From: Streptomyces sp. AC512_CC834
GTDB taxonomy: Bacteria > Actinomycetota > Actinomycetes > Streptomycetales > Streptomycetaceae
Direction: 5' to 3'
Length of the DNA stretch: 64,000 nucleotides
Assembly (NCBI RefSeq): GCF_019049325.1
Contig: NZ_JAGMUO010000065.1
Location: 682,001-746,000, forward strand
This document shows positions 43,439 to 51,769 of this stretch, piece by piece. The translations under genes were made by a program, and so were the position numbers. Within the stretch, counting starts at the first letter, position 1. The number at the start of each line of letters is the position of its first letter. Below the pieces are notes generated by a model. That model was not told the DNA's origin. It saw only the letters and a list, made by a program, of their open reading frames with translations, and made no database searches.

Positions 43439-44518
43439 ATGAGGCTGACGGAGGAGCAGGAAGAACTGCGGTCGGCCGTACGGTCGTTGCTGACCCGGTA
43501 CGAGGGAGCCGCGGCCTGGGGGCCGTTGGCCGAGCAGATCGGCGTCGCCGCACTCGCCGTGCCCGAGGAGTACGGGGGTGCGGGCGGCGGTGCCCGGGAC
43601 GTGCACGTGCTGATGGCGGAGCTGGGGCGGTGCCTGAGTCCGTTGCCGGTGCTCGGTTCGGCGGTGCTCACGGCGGGCGCGCTGCTCGCCTCCGGCGACA
43701 AGGAGGCCTGCGGGCGCCTGCTGCCCGCGCTGGCCGAGGGCGGCTCGGTGGGGGCGCTGGCCTGGGCCGAACAGGGCTCGTGGGACGCGGAGTCGGTGCG
43801 CGCCCGCGCGGTGCCGGGCCCCGGCGGCGGCGCCTGGTTCCTCAGCGGCGTCAAGGAGCACGTACTGGACTGGCCGGGTGGCGTCGACGTGCTGCTCGTC
43901 GCGGTCCGTACGGCAGCCGGTGTCTCGCTGTTCGAGGTGGCGGCGGACGCGCCCGGGGCGCGCCGCGAGCCCGTCGTCACGATGGACGGCACTCGGAGCC
44001 AGGCCCGGTGGGTCCTGGACGGCGCCGAGGGTCGGCCGGTCGGGGTCGCGGGCGACGGGGAACGGATCCTGTCGCACGTACGGGACCTGGCCTGCACGGC
44101 GCTCGCCGCAGAACAGGTGGGCGCGGCCGAGCGCTGTCTCGAACTCACCGTCGCCCACGCCCGCGACCGCGTCCAGTTCGGCCGGGCCATCGGCTCGTTC
44201 CAGGCGGTCAAGCACCGGCTGGCGGACGCCTACGTGCTGGTGGAGTCGGCCCGTTCGGCGGCGCTCGGGGCGGCCTTCGCCGCCGACGAGGATCCGGGCG
44301 CGCTGCCGCGGGCCGCCGCCGTCGCCAAGTCGGTCTGCTCCGAGGCGTTCTCGGCGGTGGCCGGCGAGACGATCCAGCTCCACGGCGGGATCGGCATCAC
44401 CTGGGAGCACGACGCGCACCGCTACTTCAAGCGGGCGCACGGAGCGGGCGAGCTGTTCGGCCCGCCCGCCTCGCACCGGGCGCGGCTCGCCGCCGGGCTC
44501 GGACTGACCTCGCACTGA
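43439..44518 (+). CDS. ipdE2: IpdE2 (FadE33-type) acyl-CoA dehydrogenase subunit
   Basis: 359 aa shortened acyl-CoA dehydrogenase. C-terminal blocks: RDRVQFGRAIGSFQAVKHR and IQLHGGIGITWEHDAHRYFK. In mycobacteria FadE33 is IpdE2, the partner of IpdE1, and lies in the operon divergent from it, as here. Assignment versus the previous gene is by order; the two are similar in type, so the symbols could be swapped. GAGGGGAGC precedes the ATG. Confidence 0.78.
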   Translation: MRLTEEQEELRSAVRSLLTRYEGAAAWGPLAEQIGVAALAVPEEYGGAGGGARDVHVLMAELGRCLSPLPVLGSAVLTAGALLASGDKEACGRLLPALAEGGSVGALAWAEQGSWDAESVRARAVPGPGGGAWFLSGVKEHVLDWPGGVDVLLVAVRTAAGVSLFEVAADAPGARREPVVTMDGTRSQARWVLDGAEGRPVGVAGDGERILSHVRDLACTALAAEQVGAAERCLELTVAHARDRVQFGRAIGSFQAVKHRLADAYVLVESARSAALGAAFAADEDPGALPRAAAVAKSVCSEAFSAVAGETIQLHGGIGITWEHDAHRYFKRAHGAGELFGPPASHRARLAAGLGLTSH

Positions 44519-44553
44519 ACTCACGTCGCAGCGATCCGGAAAGGCTTCACACC

Positions 44554-45342
44554 ATGGACATCGGCAACCCGTTCGACTTCACGGGACGCGTGGTGCTCGT
44601 CACCGGCGGCACCAAGGGCATCGGTGCCGCGATCGCCGAGGCGTTCCTCGGGGCCGGGGCCGACGTCGTGGTCTGCGGTCGCAACACGCCCGACGTACTG
44701 CCCGCGGCACAGGGCAGGGAGGCGGTCTTCGTCGCCGCCGACGTGCGCGATCCGGCGGCGGCGGCGAACCTCGTCGACCGTGCGGTGGAGCGCTTCGGCC
44801 GTCTCGACGTGCTCGTCAACAACGCGGGCGGTTCCCCGGACGCCGACGCGGCCACCGTCTCGCCCCGCTTCGTGGAGAAGATCGTCGCGCTCAACCTGCT
44901 GGCCCCGTTCTACGTGGCGCAGGCGGCGCACCGCGCCATGCGGGACCGGCCGGGCGGCGGCTCGGTCGTCAACATCGGCAGTGTCTCCGCCCACGATCCG
45001 CAGCCGGGCACCGCCGCCTACACGGCCGCCAAGGCGGGGCTGCTGGCCCTGACCAGGGCGCTGGCCCTGGAGTGGGCGCCCGAGGTGCGGGTCAATCACA
45101 TCACCACCGGGCTGATCCGCACCGAGAGCGCCGCGTCCGTCTACGGCGCCGACGGCGGCGCCTCGGTGGCCGGCGTCGTCCCGATGGCGCGGATGGCCGT
45201 TCCCGGGGACGTCGCCCGTGCCTGCCTGTTCCTCGCGAGCGACCTGTCGGCGTACGTCAACGGCGCGGACCTCGCGGTGCACGGCGGCGGGGAGTTCCCG
45301 GCCCGGTTCCTCGCCGCGAAGGCGACCGACGGGCAGGAGTGA
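44554..45342 (+). CDS. SDR family oxidoreductase
   Basis: 262 aa classical short-chain dehydrogenase: TGGTKGIGAAI, NNAGGSPD, the Ser in NIGSVSA and the pair YTAAK. The C-terminal EFPARFLAA is characteristic of SDRs often found beside acyl-CoA dehydrogenases. It is the last gene of the KstR2-controlled plus-strand operon and probably oxidises a 3-hydroxyacyl-CoA or hydroxy group in the pathway. It is followed by a strong terminator. Confidence 0.85.
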   Translation: MDIGNPFDFTGRVVLVTGGTKGIGAAIAEAFLGAGADVVVCGRNTPDVLPAAQGREAVFVAADVRDPAAAANLVDRAVERFGRLDVLVNNAGGSPDADAATVSPRFVEKIVALNLLAPFYVAQAAHRAMRDRPGGGSVVNIGSVSAHDPQPGTAAYTAAKAGLLALTRALALEWAPEVRVNHITTGLIRTESAASVYGADGGASVAGVVPMARMAVPGDVARACLFLASDLSAYVNGADLAVHGGGEFPARFLAAKATDGQE

Positions 45343-45356
45343 CGGGGAACGCCGGA

Positions 45357-45391
45357 AGCCCGGGAGAGAGTGGCACGCTCTCTCCCGGGCT
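45357..45391. terminator. strong intrinsic terminator, 14-bp stem
   Basis: Arms 45357-45370 (AGCCCGGGAGAGAG) and 45378-45391 (its exact complement) with a 7-base loop, then a short T-run on the plus strand. It lies between two convergent SDR genes and can act on both. Confidence 0.9.
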
Positions 45392-45399
45392 TTTGGTGG

Positions 45400-46167
45400 T
45401 CACGGCAGGTCGGGGGTCCAGGCGACGCCGTTGATGTGCGAACCGCCGTCGACGTAGAGCGTGTTGCCGGTGACATAGCGAGCGCCCTCGCTCGCGAGGA
45501 ACAGCGCCGCCGGGGCGATGTCCTGCTCGGGGTCGCCCATCCGTCCCATGGGGTTCATGGCGCCGGACGCCTTCTCCAGCTCGGGGTTCTCCCGCATCCG
45601 TCGCCGAAAGGCCGCGCTCTTGGCGCCGGGGCAGATGGCGTTGACCACGATCCCGGTGGGGGCCCACTCCCGGGCGGCGGTCCGGGTCAGGGTGCGCAGG
45701 GCCTCCTTGGCGGCGTTGTACTCCAAAGTGCCCATGTGGGCGTTCACGCCGTTGAGGCTGCACATGTTGACGATCCGGCCCCATCCCCGCTCCTTCATGT
45801 GGGGGAAGGCGGCCTGCATCGCCCAGAGCGGTCCGTAGAAGCCGATGCCCAGGCCGCGGGCCAGCATGTCGTCGGTCTTGTTCTCCACCCGCCCCAGTTC
45901 ACCGGGCGCCCAGGCGTTGTTGACCAGGATGTCGACGCCGCCCCACTCCCGCACGGCGGTGGCGACCATCTCCAGCACCTGTGACTTGTCGCCGACGTCG
46001 GTGCGCAAGAAGCGGCCGCCGATCTCGTCGGCCACGGCCCCGCCGGTCTCCTCGTTCACGTCCGCGACCAGCACTGTGGCCCCCTCGGCGGCGAACCGCC
46101 GGGCCACTCCGGCGCCGATTCCGTCCCCGCCACCGGTGACGATCGCCACGCGTCCATCGAGCTGCAT
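45400..46167 (-). CDS. SDR family oxidoreductase
   Basis: 255 aa short-chain dehydrogenase: TGGGDGIGAGVA, NNAWAPGELG in place of the common NNAG run, NMCSLNG with the catalytic Ser and YNAAK. It ends in a substrate-side tail, YVDGGSHINGVAWTPDLP. It shares its unusual NNA block with the SDR at 61922. It lies 18 bp downstream of hsaA in the same operon. Its substrate is not known; a hydroxysteroid or hydroxyacyl-CoA is likely from context. Confidence 0.85.
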   Translation of the reverse strand: MQLDGRVAIVTGGGDGIGAGVARRFAAEGATVLVADVNEETGGAVADEIGGRFLRTDVGDKSQVLEMVATAVREWGGVDILVNNAWAPGELGRVENKTDDMLARGLGIGFYGPLWAMQAAFPHMKERGWGRIVNMCSLNGVNAHMGTLEYNAAKEALRTLTRTAAREWAPTGIVVNAICPGAKSAAFRRRMRENPELEKASGAMNPMGRMGDPEQDIAPAALFLASEGARYVTGNTLYVDGGSHINGVAWTPDLP

Positions 46168-46185
46168 GATGCTGATGCCTCTCCC

Positions 46186-47352
46186 TCAGACCAGGTTGTC
46201 CTCGACCGTCAGCCCGAAGGCGCCTCGGCCGTACATGGCGAGCGCGCGTTCCACGTCGTTGGCGACGTGCACGCTGCCCGCGTGGGCGTCGCGCCAGGCA
46301 CGCTCGATGGGGTTGCCGCGGCGCAGCGCGTTGCCGCCGGCGGTCTTGAAGAGCAGGTCGATCGCGGCGACGGCCCGTTCGGTGCCCCGGACCTGGTCGC
46401 GCCGGGTGCGCAGCCGCAGCTCCATGGGGATCTCCTGTTCGACGGCGGCGAGTTCGGACAGCTCGCGCAGGTTCCGGTCCATCTGCAGGACGGTCGCGTC
46501 GATGTCGGAGGCGGCACGCGCGATGGCAACCTGGGCGAAGGGGTCCTCGGTGAACCGGCCGCCGCCCAGGCTGAGCCGCACCCGCTCCTTCATCAGCGAC
46601 ACATACGACTCGTAGCCGCCCGACACGGCACCGATCACCGGTGCCGTGATGGCGCTGGTGAAGATCGCGCCGAACGGCAGCCGGTACAGCGGCCCCTTGT
46701 TGACCTGTTGTCCCGGCACCTTCAGCCGGGCCTGCTCGTAGTTGCGCAGCACCCGGTGGTCGGGCACGAACGCCGACTCCACGATGATGTCGTTGCTGGC
46801 GGTGCCGCGCAGTCCGACCACGTCCCACGCGTCCTCGATGGTGTAGTCGGAGTGGGGCACCAGGACGGTGAGGAAGTCGACCGGCCGTCCCTCGGCGCCG
46901 ACGACCAGGGCGCCGAGCAGGGCCCACGTGGCGTGCTCGCAGCCGGAGGAGAAGCTCCAGCGGCCGGTGAGCCGGTAGCCGCCGTCGACGGGGGTGAGCC
47001 TGCCCACCGGCGCGTACGACGAGGAGACGCGGGTGTCGGGGTCCTCGCCCCAGACGTCGTCCTGTGCCCGGCGCGGGAACAGGCCGAGCTGCCAGGCGTG
47101 CACGCCCAGGATCGAGGCGACCCAGCCGGTGGAGCAGCAGACGGCGGAGATCGCCCGTACCACCTGGTAGAAGTCGACCGGGTCACTCTCCAGGCCGCCG
47201 TGGCGCACCGGTTGCAGCATGCGGAAGACGCCCGCGTCGGTCAGCTCACGGATCGTGGACTCCGGTATGCGGCGTGCCTCGTCCGCGGCGACGGCCCGCT
47301 TGCCGATGCCGGGCAGCAGGGTGCGTACCGACTCCAGAACCTGATGGCCCAT
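46186..47352 (-). CDS. hsaA: HsaA, 3-HSA monooxygenase oxygenase subunit
   Basis: 388 aa flavin-dependent monooxygenase with an acyl-CoA dehydrogenase fold. It matches mycobacterial HsaA along its length: STGWVASILGVHAWQL, WGEDPDTRVSSSYAP, WSFSSGCEHATW, VVGLRGTASND, RRDQVRGTERAVAAIDLLF and WRDAHAGSVHVANDVERA. HsaA hydroxylates the phenolic ring A product (3-HSA) to the catechol, using reduced flavin from HsaB. No hsaB, hsaC or hsaD is in the window, so the gene is separated from its usual partners. It lies between a FadD3-like gene and an SDR on the same strand. Confidence 0.9.
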   Translation of the reverse strand: MGHQVLESVRTLLPGIGKRAVAADEARRIPESTIRELTDAGVFRMLQPVRHGGLESDPVDFYQVVRAISAVCCSTGWVASILGVHAWQLGLFPRRAQDDVWGEDPDTRVSSSYAPVGRLTPVDGGYRLTGRWSFSSGCEHATWALLGALVVGAEGRPVDFLTVLVPHSDYTIEDAWDVVGLRGTASNDIIVESAFVPDHRVLRNYEQARLKVPGQQVNKGPLYRLPFGAIFTSAITAPVIGAVSGGYESYVSLMKERVRLSLGGGRFTEDPFAQVAIARAASDIDATVLQMDRNLRELSELAAVEQEIPMELRLRTRRDQVRGTERAVAAIDLLFKTAGGNALRRGNPIERAWRDAHAGSVHVANDVERALAMYGRGAFGLTVEDNLV

Positions 47353-47412
47353 GGCCCGTCCTCCAGGCCCTCGCGGGCCGTGTCCGTGCGGTGCGTCGTC
47401 GCGCCGCGGCTG

Positions 47413-49074
47413 TCAGTCGGTCCGCAGCGCGGCCTTGTCGACCTTGCCGGCGGCGTTGCGCGGCAGCGCCTCCAGGACGACGACCTCGCGGGGGACCTTG
47501 AAGTTGGCGAGCCGGTCGCGGCACCAGTCGAGCAGGGCGCCGGGGTCGGTTCCGGTGCCGGGCCGGGCCGTCACGTAGGCCCGTCCGACCTCTCCGAGCC
47601 GGGTGTCGGCGATCCCGATCACGGCGGCCTCGGCGACGGCGTCGTGCCCGGCGAGCACCTGCTCGATCTCCGCCGGGTAGACGTTGAACCCGCCGACCAC
47701 GAACATGTCCTTCGAGCGGCCGGTGAGGACCAGGTTGCCGCGCTCGTCGAGATGGCCGACGTCGCCGGTGGTCAGCCAGCCGTCGTCGTCGACGGCCGCC
47801 GCGCTCGCCGCCGGGTCGTCCACGTAGCCGAGCATCACGTTGTAGCCGCGGACCAGGATCTCGCCGTCCGCCCCGGCGGGCAGCGGGCGCCGGCCGCCGT
47901 CGGTGATCCGTACCTCCACGCCGTCGATGGGGCGGCCCGCGGTCAGCGCCACGGTCTCCGCGTCGTCCTCCGCGCAACAGACACTGACCGTGCCGCAGGA
48001 CTCGGTGAGCCCGTAGGCGGTGAGCACCTCGGGGAACAGCTCGGCCCGCATCCGCCGCACCAGGGCGACCGGCACCACGGCGGCCCCGGTCACCGCGAGA
48101 CGCAGCGACGACAGGTCGAAGAGCGCCCGGTCGGGGGCGCCCAGCAGTTCGATGTAGATGGTGGGCGGGCCGGGCAGGACGGTGATCCGTTCGGCCTCGA
48201 CCGCGCGCAGGGCCCGCTGTACGTCGAAGACGGGCTGCAGCACCATCGCGGCGCCCCGCACCAGGCAGGCGAGTACGCCGGCCTTGTAGCCGAAGCAGTG
48301 GAAGAGCGGGTTGACGATCAGGTAGCGGTCGTCGCCGGTGACGCCGGTCCGCGCGCTCCAGGCCCGGTAGGTGGTGAGGTTCTGGCGGTGGGTGGTCAGC
48401 GCGCCCTTGGGCCGGCCGGTGGTACCCGAGGTGAAGAGCAGGTCGGAGGGGTCGTCGGGGCGCACGGACGCGGTACGGACGTCGACCTCCTCGTCCGGGA
48501 GGTGGGCGCCGTAGGTGAGGAAGTGGTGCCAGGGCAGTGTGCCGGGGCGCTCTTCTTCGTCGTCGAGTCCGTCGTCGAGTCCGTCATCGAGTCCGTCATC
48601 GAGCGTGACCACCGCGGCCAGACCCGGCAGGGACGGTACGGGACGCGTCCCGCCCCGGGCTTCGCCCTCCCCGCCGTCGCCGTCGCCGTCGCCGTCCAGC
48701 ATGGCCAGGTAGTCCTTGCCGAGGAAGCCGTTCTCGACGAACAGCACTCTGGCCGCGCCGCGTTCCAGGAGCCAGCGGGCCTCGGCGCCCTTGTAGCGGG
48801 TGTTGACGGGGACCAGCACCGCACCGGCCGAGGTGACGGCGAGCGCGGCGACCACCCAGCGGTGACTGTTGGGCGCCCAGACGGCGACCCGGTCACCGCG
48901 TCGCGTGCCGAGGGCGATCAGGGACTTGACAGCGGCCCGCACCTGGTCGCGCAACTGCGTCCAGGTCAGCCGGACGTCACCGTCCACCAGCGCCTCCCCG
49001 TGCGGAGCACGGTCGACGGCGAGATCCAGGGCGCCGGGAATCGTCAGTGGTGGCTCGGTCTCGGTCTCTCTCAT
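47413..49074 (-). CDS. fadD3: FadD3-type HIP-CoA synthetase
   Basis: 553 aa AMP-forming ligase. FTSGTTGRPKGAL, NPLFHCFGYKAGVLACLVRG, LPGPPTIYIELL, TAYGLTESCGTVSVC, FNVYPAEIEQVL and PRNAAGKVDKAALR match mycobacterial FadD3, which activates the C/D-ring propionate HIP. It is about 50 residues longer than the mycobacterial protein because of an acidic insert (GDGDGDG and repeated DDGL) around residues 140-175, encoded by tandem repeats. GGAGAAGCAG precedes the ATG. It is the start of a fadD3-hsaA-SDR operon. Confidence 0.9.
   Translation of the reverse strand: MRETETEPPLTIPGALDLAVDRAPHGEALVDGDVRLTWTQLRDQVRAAVKSLIALGTRRGDRVAVWAPNSHRWVVAALAVTSAGAVLVPVNTRYKGAEARWLLERGAARVLFVENGFLGKDYLAMLDGDGDGDGGEGEARGGTRPVPSLPGLAAVVTLDDGLDDGLDDGLDDEEERPGTLPWHHFLTYGAHLPDEEVDVRTASVRPDDPSDLLFTSGTTGRPKGALTTHRQNLTTYRAWSARTGVTGDDRYLIVNPLFHCFGYKAGVLACLVRGAAMVLQPVFDVQRALRAVEAERITVLPGPPTIYIELLGAPDRALFDLSSLRLAVTGAAVVPVALVRRMRAELFPEVLTAYGLTESCGTVSVCCAEDDAETVALTAGRPIDGVEVRITDGGRRPLPAGADGEILVRGYNVMLGYVDDPAASAAAVDDDGWLTTGDVGHLDERGNLVLTGRSKDMFVVGGFNVYPAEIEQVLAGHDAVAEAAVIGIADTRLGEVGRAYVTARPGTGTDPGALLDWCRDRLANFKVPREVVVLEALPRNAAGKVDKAALRTD
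48559..48603. repeat. 12-bp tandem repeat inside fadD3
   Basis: Nearly four copies of GTCGTCGAGTCC (with a G-to-A variant in later copies) encode the DDGL repeat. A second array, four GCCGTC hexamers at 48673-48696, encodes the GDGDGDG run in the same surface-exposed insert. Both preserve the reading frame. Confidence 0.85.
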
Positions 49075-49160
49075 CTGCTTCTCCGTCGGGGGCGGCGTGC
49101 GCGGTCGGGTCGGTGCGGTGCTGCGGTCCGACGGCGCCCGGAAGGGGCGCCGCTCCCCCT

Positions 49161-49955
49161 TCAGGTGGACGAGGGCAGCAGCCGCCGGGACGCCTCGTGC
49201 GCGCCGAGGACCAGTTCGGCGCGGGGGAAGCCGCTGCGCCGCTCGGCGGCCTTCGCGTTGCCGCCGGCGACCAGCACGGGTCCGTCGGCGAGGTGGTCGA
49301 GGCCCTCCCGGGCGACGTCGTCCGGTTCGGCGACCCGGAGGCCGGGCAGGTCCATGCGGAGTCCGGCGCGTTCCATCGCGGGGGTCCGGGTCACTCCCAG
49401 GACCAGTTCGAGGACGTGCACGTCGTACTCCCGCAGCTCCAGCCACAGGCCCTCGGCGAAGACGCGGCTGAAGGCCTTGGCCGCCGAGTAGACGCCGATC
49501 TGCGCCTGGCCCAGGTACCCGGAGAGCGAGCCGACCAGCATGATGCCGCCGCGGCGGCGCTCCTTCATCAGGGCGCCGAAGTGGTGGGTGAGGGCGAGCT
49601 GCGCGGTGATGTTCAGGTCCAGGACGCCCTGCACCCGGTCGAGGTCGCCGGTGACGAACTCGTGGCCGTAGGTGTTGGCCCCGGCGTTGAAGATCAGCAG
49701 CCCGACCTCGAGGCCGTCGGTGACCGTGCGGATCGCCGCAAGGGCACCGGGGTCGAGCAGGTCGAGGGCGAGGGTGCGCACCTCGACGCCCCGGGCGCGC
49801 GCCCGGTCGGCGGTCTCGTGCAGCGGTCCCTGTTTGCGGGCGATCAGGACCAGGTTGATCCCGGCGTCCGCGAGCTGCTCGGCGAACGCGGCGCCGACGC
49901 CCTCGGAGCCGCCGGCGACGACCGCCCACGGCCCGTACACGCTCTTGTCGATCAT
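49161..49955 (-). CDS. SDR family oxidoreductase (SadH/DltE-like)
   Basis: 264 aa short-chain dehydrogenase with a cofactor loop GGSEGVGAAFA, FNAGANTYG, the Ser in VGSLSG and YSAAK. The C-terminal half is more like SadH/DltE-type SDRs than classical hydroxysteroid dehydrogenases. It lies 19 bp downstream of the kstD stop and is probably cotranscribed with it. It may act on another hydroxyl of the nucleus, but nothing in the sequence shows which. Confidence 0.82.
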   Translation of the reverse strand: MIDKSVYGPWAVVAGGSEGVGAAFAEQLADAGINLVLIARKQGPLHETADRARARGVEVRTLALDLLDPGALAAIRTVTDGLEVGLLIFNAGANTYGHEFVTGDLDRVQGVLDLNITAQLALTHHFGALMKERRRGGIMLVGSLSGYLGQAQIGVYSAAKAFSRVFAEGLWLELREYDVHVLELVLGVTRTPAMERAGLRMDLPGLRVAEPDDVAREGLDHLADGPVLVAGGNAKAAERRSGFPRAELVLGAHEASRRLLPSST

Positions 49956-49974
49956 CGAGTACCTCTCTCAGTTC

Positions 49975-51588
49975 TCAGTCCTGGCCCGACGGTGCCGTGA
50001 CCGTAGAACGCGCCCCGTCGGTGCCGCCGCCGGGGATCCCACTGGCCGGGAGCGGGAGCGCCATGTCCCGCACGGCCAGCGAGGCGAAGACCATCGCGGT
50101 GCCGATGGGGACGCCGGGGCCGGGGTAGACGCGGCCGGTGAAGGAGGCGCTGGTGTTCCCGGCGGCGTACAGGCCGGGGATCGGGTCTCCCGCGTCGTCG
50201 AGGACACGGGCATGGACGTCTGTGCGCAGGCCGCCCTTGGTGCCGAGGTCGGAGAGCACGACGCGGGCCGCGTAATAGGGCGGGCGGTCGAGCGGGACCA
50301 GGCAGGGGTTGGGGCCCGGGGCGTTGCGGGTGTCGGCGAAGAACCGGTCGTAGGGGTCCTCTCCCCGGTGGTGGTCCTGGTCGGTGCCGTCGGCGGCGTG
50401 GCCGTTGAAGCGGGCGACGGTGTCGGTGAGGGCGTCGGCCGGTACGCCGATGAGGTCGGCGAGTTCGGGCAGCGAGTCGGCCCGCGCCCAGGTACCGGCC
50501 GCCAGGTGTTCCGCCGGGTCGGCGGGCGGCACGGTGATGGCGGGGAGGGCGCCGCCCGCACGGGAGTCGAAGATCAGGTGGGCGGGCGTCCGCGCGGCGG
50601 CGAGGGCGCGGCCCATGCGGTCGTACGGCAGCGACTCGTTGGCGAAGCGCTGCCCGGCGGCGTCCACGACGATCCCGCCGCGCAGGCCGAGGGTGAACGC
50701 GGCGGTGCCGTCCGGCCGTTCGGTCCCGGGGCACCACCAGGCCTCGTCCGTGAGGTCGGTGGCGGCGCCGATCCGGACGGCGGCGCGCAGCAGGTCGCCG
50801 GTGGTGGCTCCGGGGGGTGCCATGCTCCACGCCGCGGCGCCCGGCACACCGTGCTCGGCGCGCAGCGCCTCGTCGCCCTCGAAGCCGCCCGCGGCCAGCA
50901 GCACGCCGTGCCTGGCCCGTACGGTGACCGTGCCGTGCGGGGTCTCGGCCTTGACGCCGGTCACCCGCCCGTTCTCGGTGACCAGGCCCGTGACGCGGTG
51001 CTCGGTGCGTACGGTCGCGTTGCCGGTGCGGGTGGCGGCGAGCAGGAGGCGGCCGATCAGGGCACGGCCCTGGGCCAGCGGTCCGTCGGGGTGCCCCTGG
51101 CCGGCCCGGTCCCGGTCGACCGCCGGGCGGACCAGGTGCACGAGGTCGCCCAGCTCCTCCTGCGGCAGGGCGAGCGGTATGAAGGACCGTCCGGCGTCCA
51201 TCCGGCCGGGGGCGGCGACGTAGTCGGGGAAGGCCTGCCACTCGAACGCCACGGCCGGTTCGTTCTCGAGCCGGGCGACCAGTTCGGGCGCGTGCCGCAG
51301 GAAGGCCTCCCGGCGGTCCGCCCCGGCGTCGCCGACGAGGGCCCGCAGATAGGTGCAGGCGGCGTCGGTGGAGTCGCCGAGGTCCGCCCGTTCCTGGACC
51401 TGGGTGCCGGGCAGCCAGCAGGCCGCCCCGGAGTAGGCGGAGGTGCCGCCGAGCAGTGGTGTCCGTTCCAGTACGACCGTGTCCAGGCCGTCCGCGGCGG
51501 CCACCAGCGCCCCGGTCAGCGCTCCCGCGCCGGACCCGACGACGATCACGTCGTGGGTGGCGTCGGTTTCCGCTCGGTCGTTGTGCAT
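49975..51588 (-). CDS. kstD: KstD-type 3-ketosteroid delta-1-dehydrogenase
   Basis: 537 aa FAD enzyme. N-terminal VVGSGAGALTGALVA binds FAD, with GGTSAYSGAACWLPG, DEAWWCPG and the C-terminal LSDLGTKGGLRTDV, GLYAAGNTSAS and VYPGPGVPIGTAM. The Tyr of YPGPG and the following Gly fit the substrate-carbonyl residues of characterised KstDs. It introduces the C1-C2 double bond in ring A, preceding ring B opening. A related delta-4 dehydrogenase role cannot be excluded. GGAGGGGCATCC precedes the ATG. It is divergent from KstR-like paralogue 2. Confidence 0.88.
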   Translation of the reverse strand: MHNDRAETDATHDVIVVGSGAGALTGALVAAADGLDTVVLERTPLLGGTSAYSGAACWLPGTQVQERADLGDSTDAACTYLRALVGDAGADRREAFLRHAPELVARLENEPAVAFEWQAFPDYVAAPGRMDAGRSFIPLALPQEELGDLVHLVRPAVDRDRAGQGHPDGPLAQGRALIGRLLLAATRTGNATVRTEHRVTGLVTENGRVTGVKAETPHGTVTVRARHGVLLAAGGFEGDEALRAEHGVPGAAAWSMAPPGATTGDLLRAAVRIGAATDLTDEAWWCPGTERPDGTAAFTLGLRGGIVVDAAGQRFANESLPYDRMGRALAAARTPAHLIFDSRAGGALPAITVPPADPAEHLAAGTWARADSLPELADLIGVPADALTDTVARFNGHAADGTDQDHHRGEDPYDRFFADTRNAPGPNPCLVPLDRPPYYAARVVLSDLGTKGGLRTDVHARVLDDAGDPIPGLYAAGNTSASFTGRVYPGPGVPIGTAMVFASLAVRDMALPLPASGIPGGGTDGARSTVTAPSGQD

Positions 51589-51657
51589 GGATGCCCCTCC
51601 TGCGGGTCGGTGGTGTGAGACCTCAGCAGACCGTGTCCGGGGCCGTGGGGCCCGGAT

Positions 51658-51672
51658 CGGTCTCACTGACCG
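51658..51672 (-). promoter_or_regulatory. candidate KstR-like operator, copy 3
   Basis: On the minus strand this reads CGGTCAGTGAGACCG, a palindrome with CGGTC/GACCG arms. It lies in the 181-bp region between kstD and KstR-like paralogue 2. An additional distant inverted repeat, GTGAGACC (51615-51622) and GGTCTCAC (51659-51666), suggests a second half-site. It matches the copies at 26955 and 30320. Confidence 0.6.
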
Positions 51673-51769
51673 GTACGGAGCCGGGTGGCCCCTGACGTGA
51701 CGCCCGTGGCCCGCGTATTGTCGAGGGCCGTTGCACAGTCACGTCGCGTCGAGTCCCGGGAGGGAGAGC

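Noticed and set aside
48559..48696. Short direct repeats considered as a CRISPR-like or regulatory array
   Set aside because: Units of 6 and 12 bp lie without spacers inside the coding frame of fadD3 and encode DDGL and GD repeats.
46267..49491. Very long open frame of over 1000 codons on the plus strand
   Set aside because: It is antisense to hsaA, fadD3 and part of an SDR, whose frames have clear family motifs. It is Gly/Arg/Val-rich without recognisable domains, and arises from high third-position GC.
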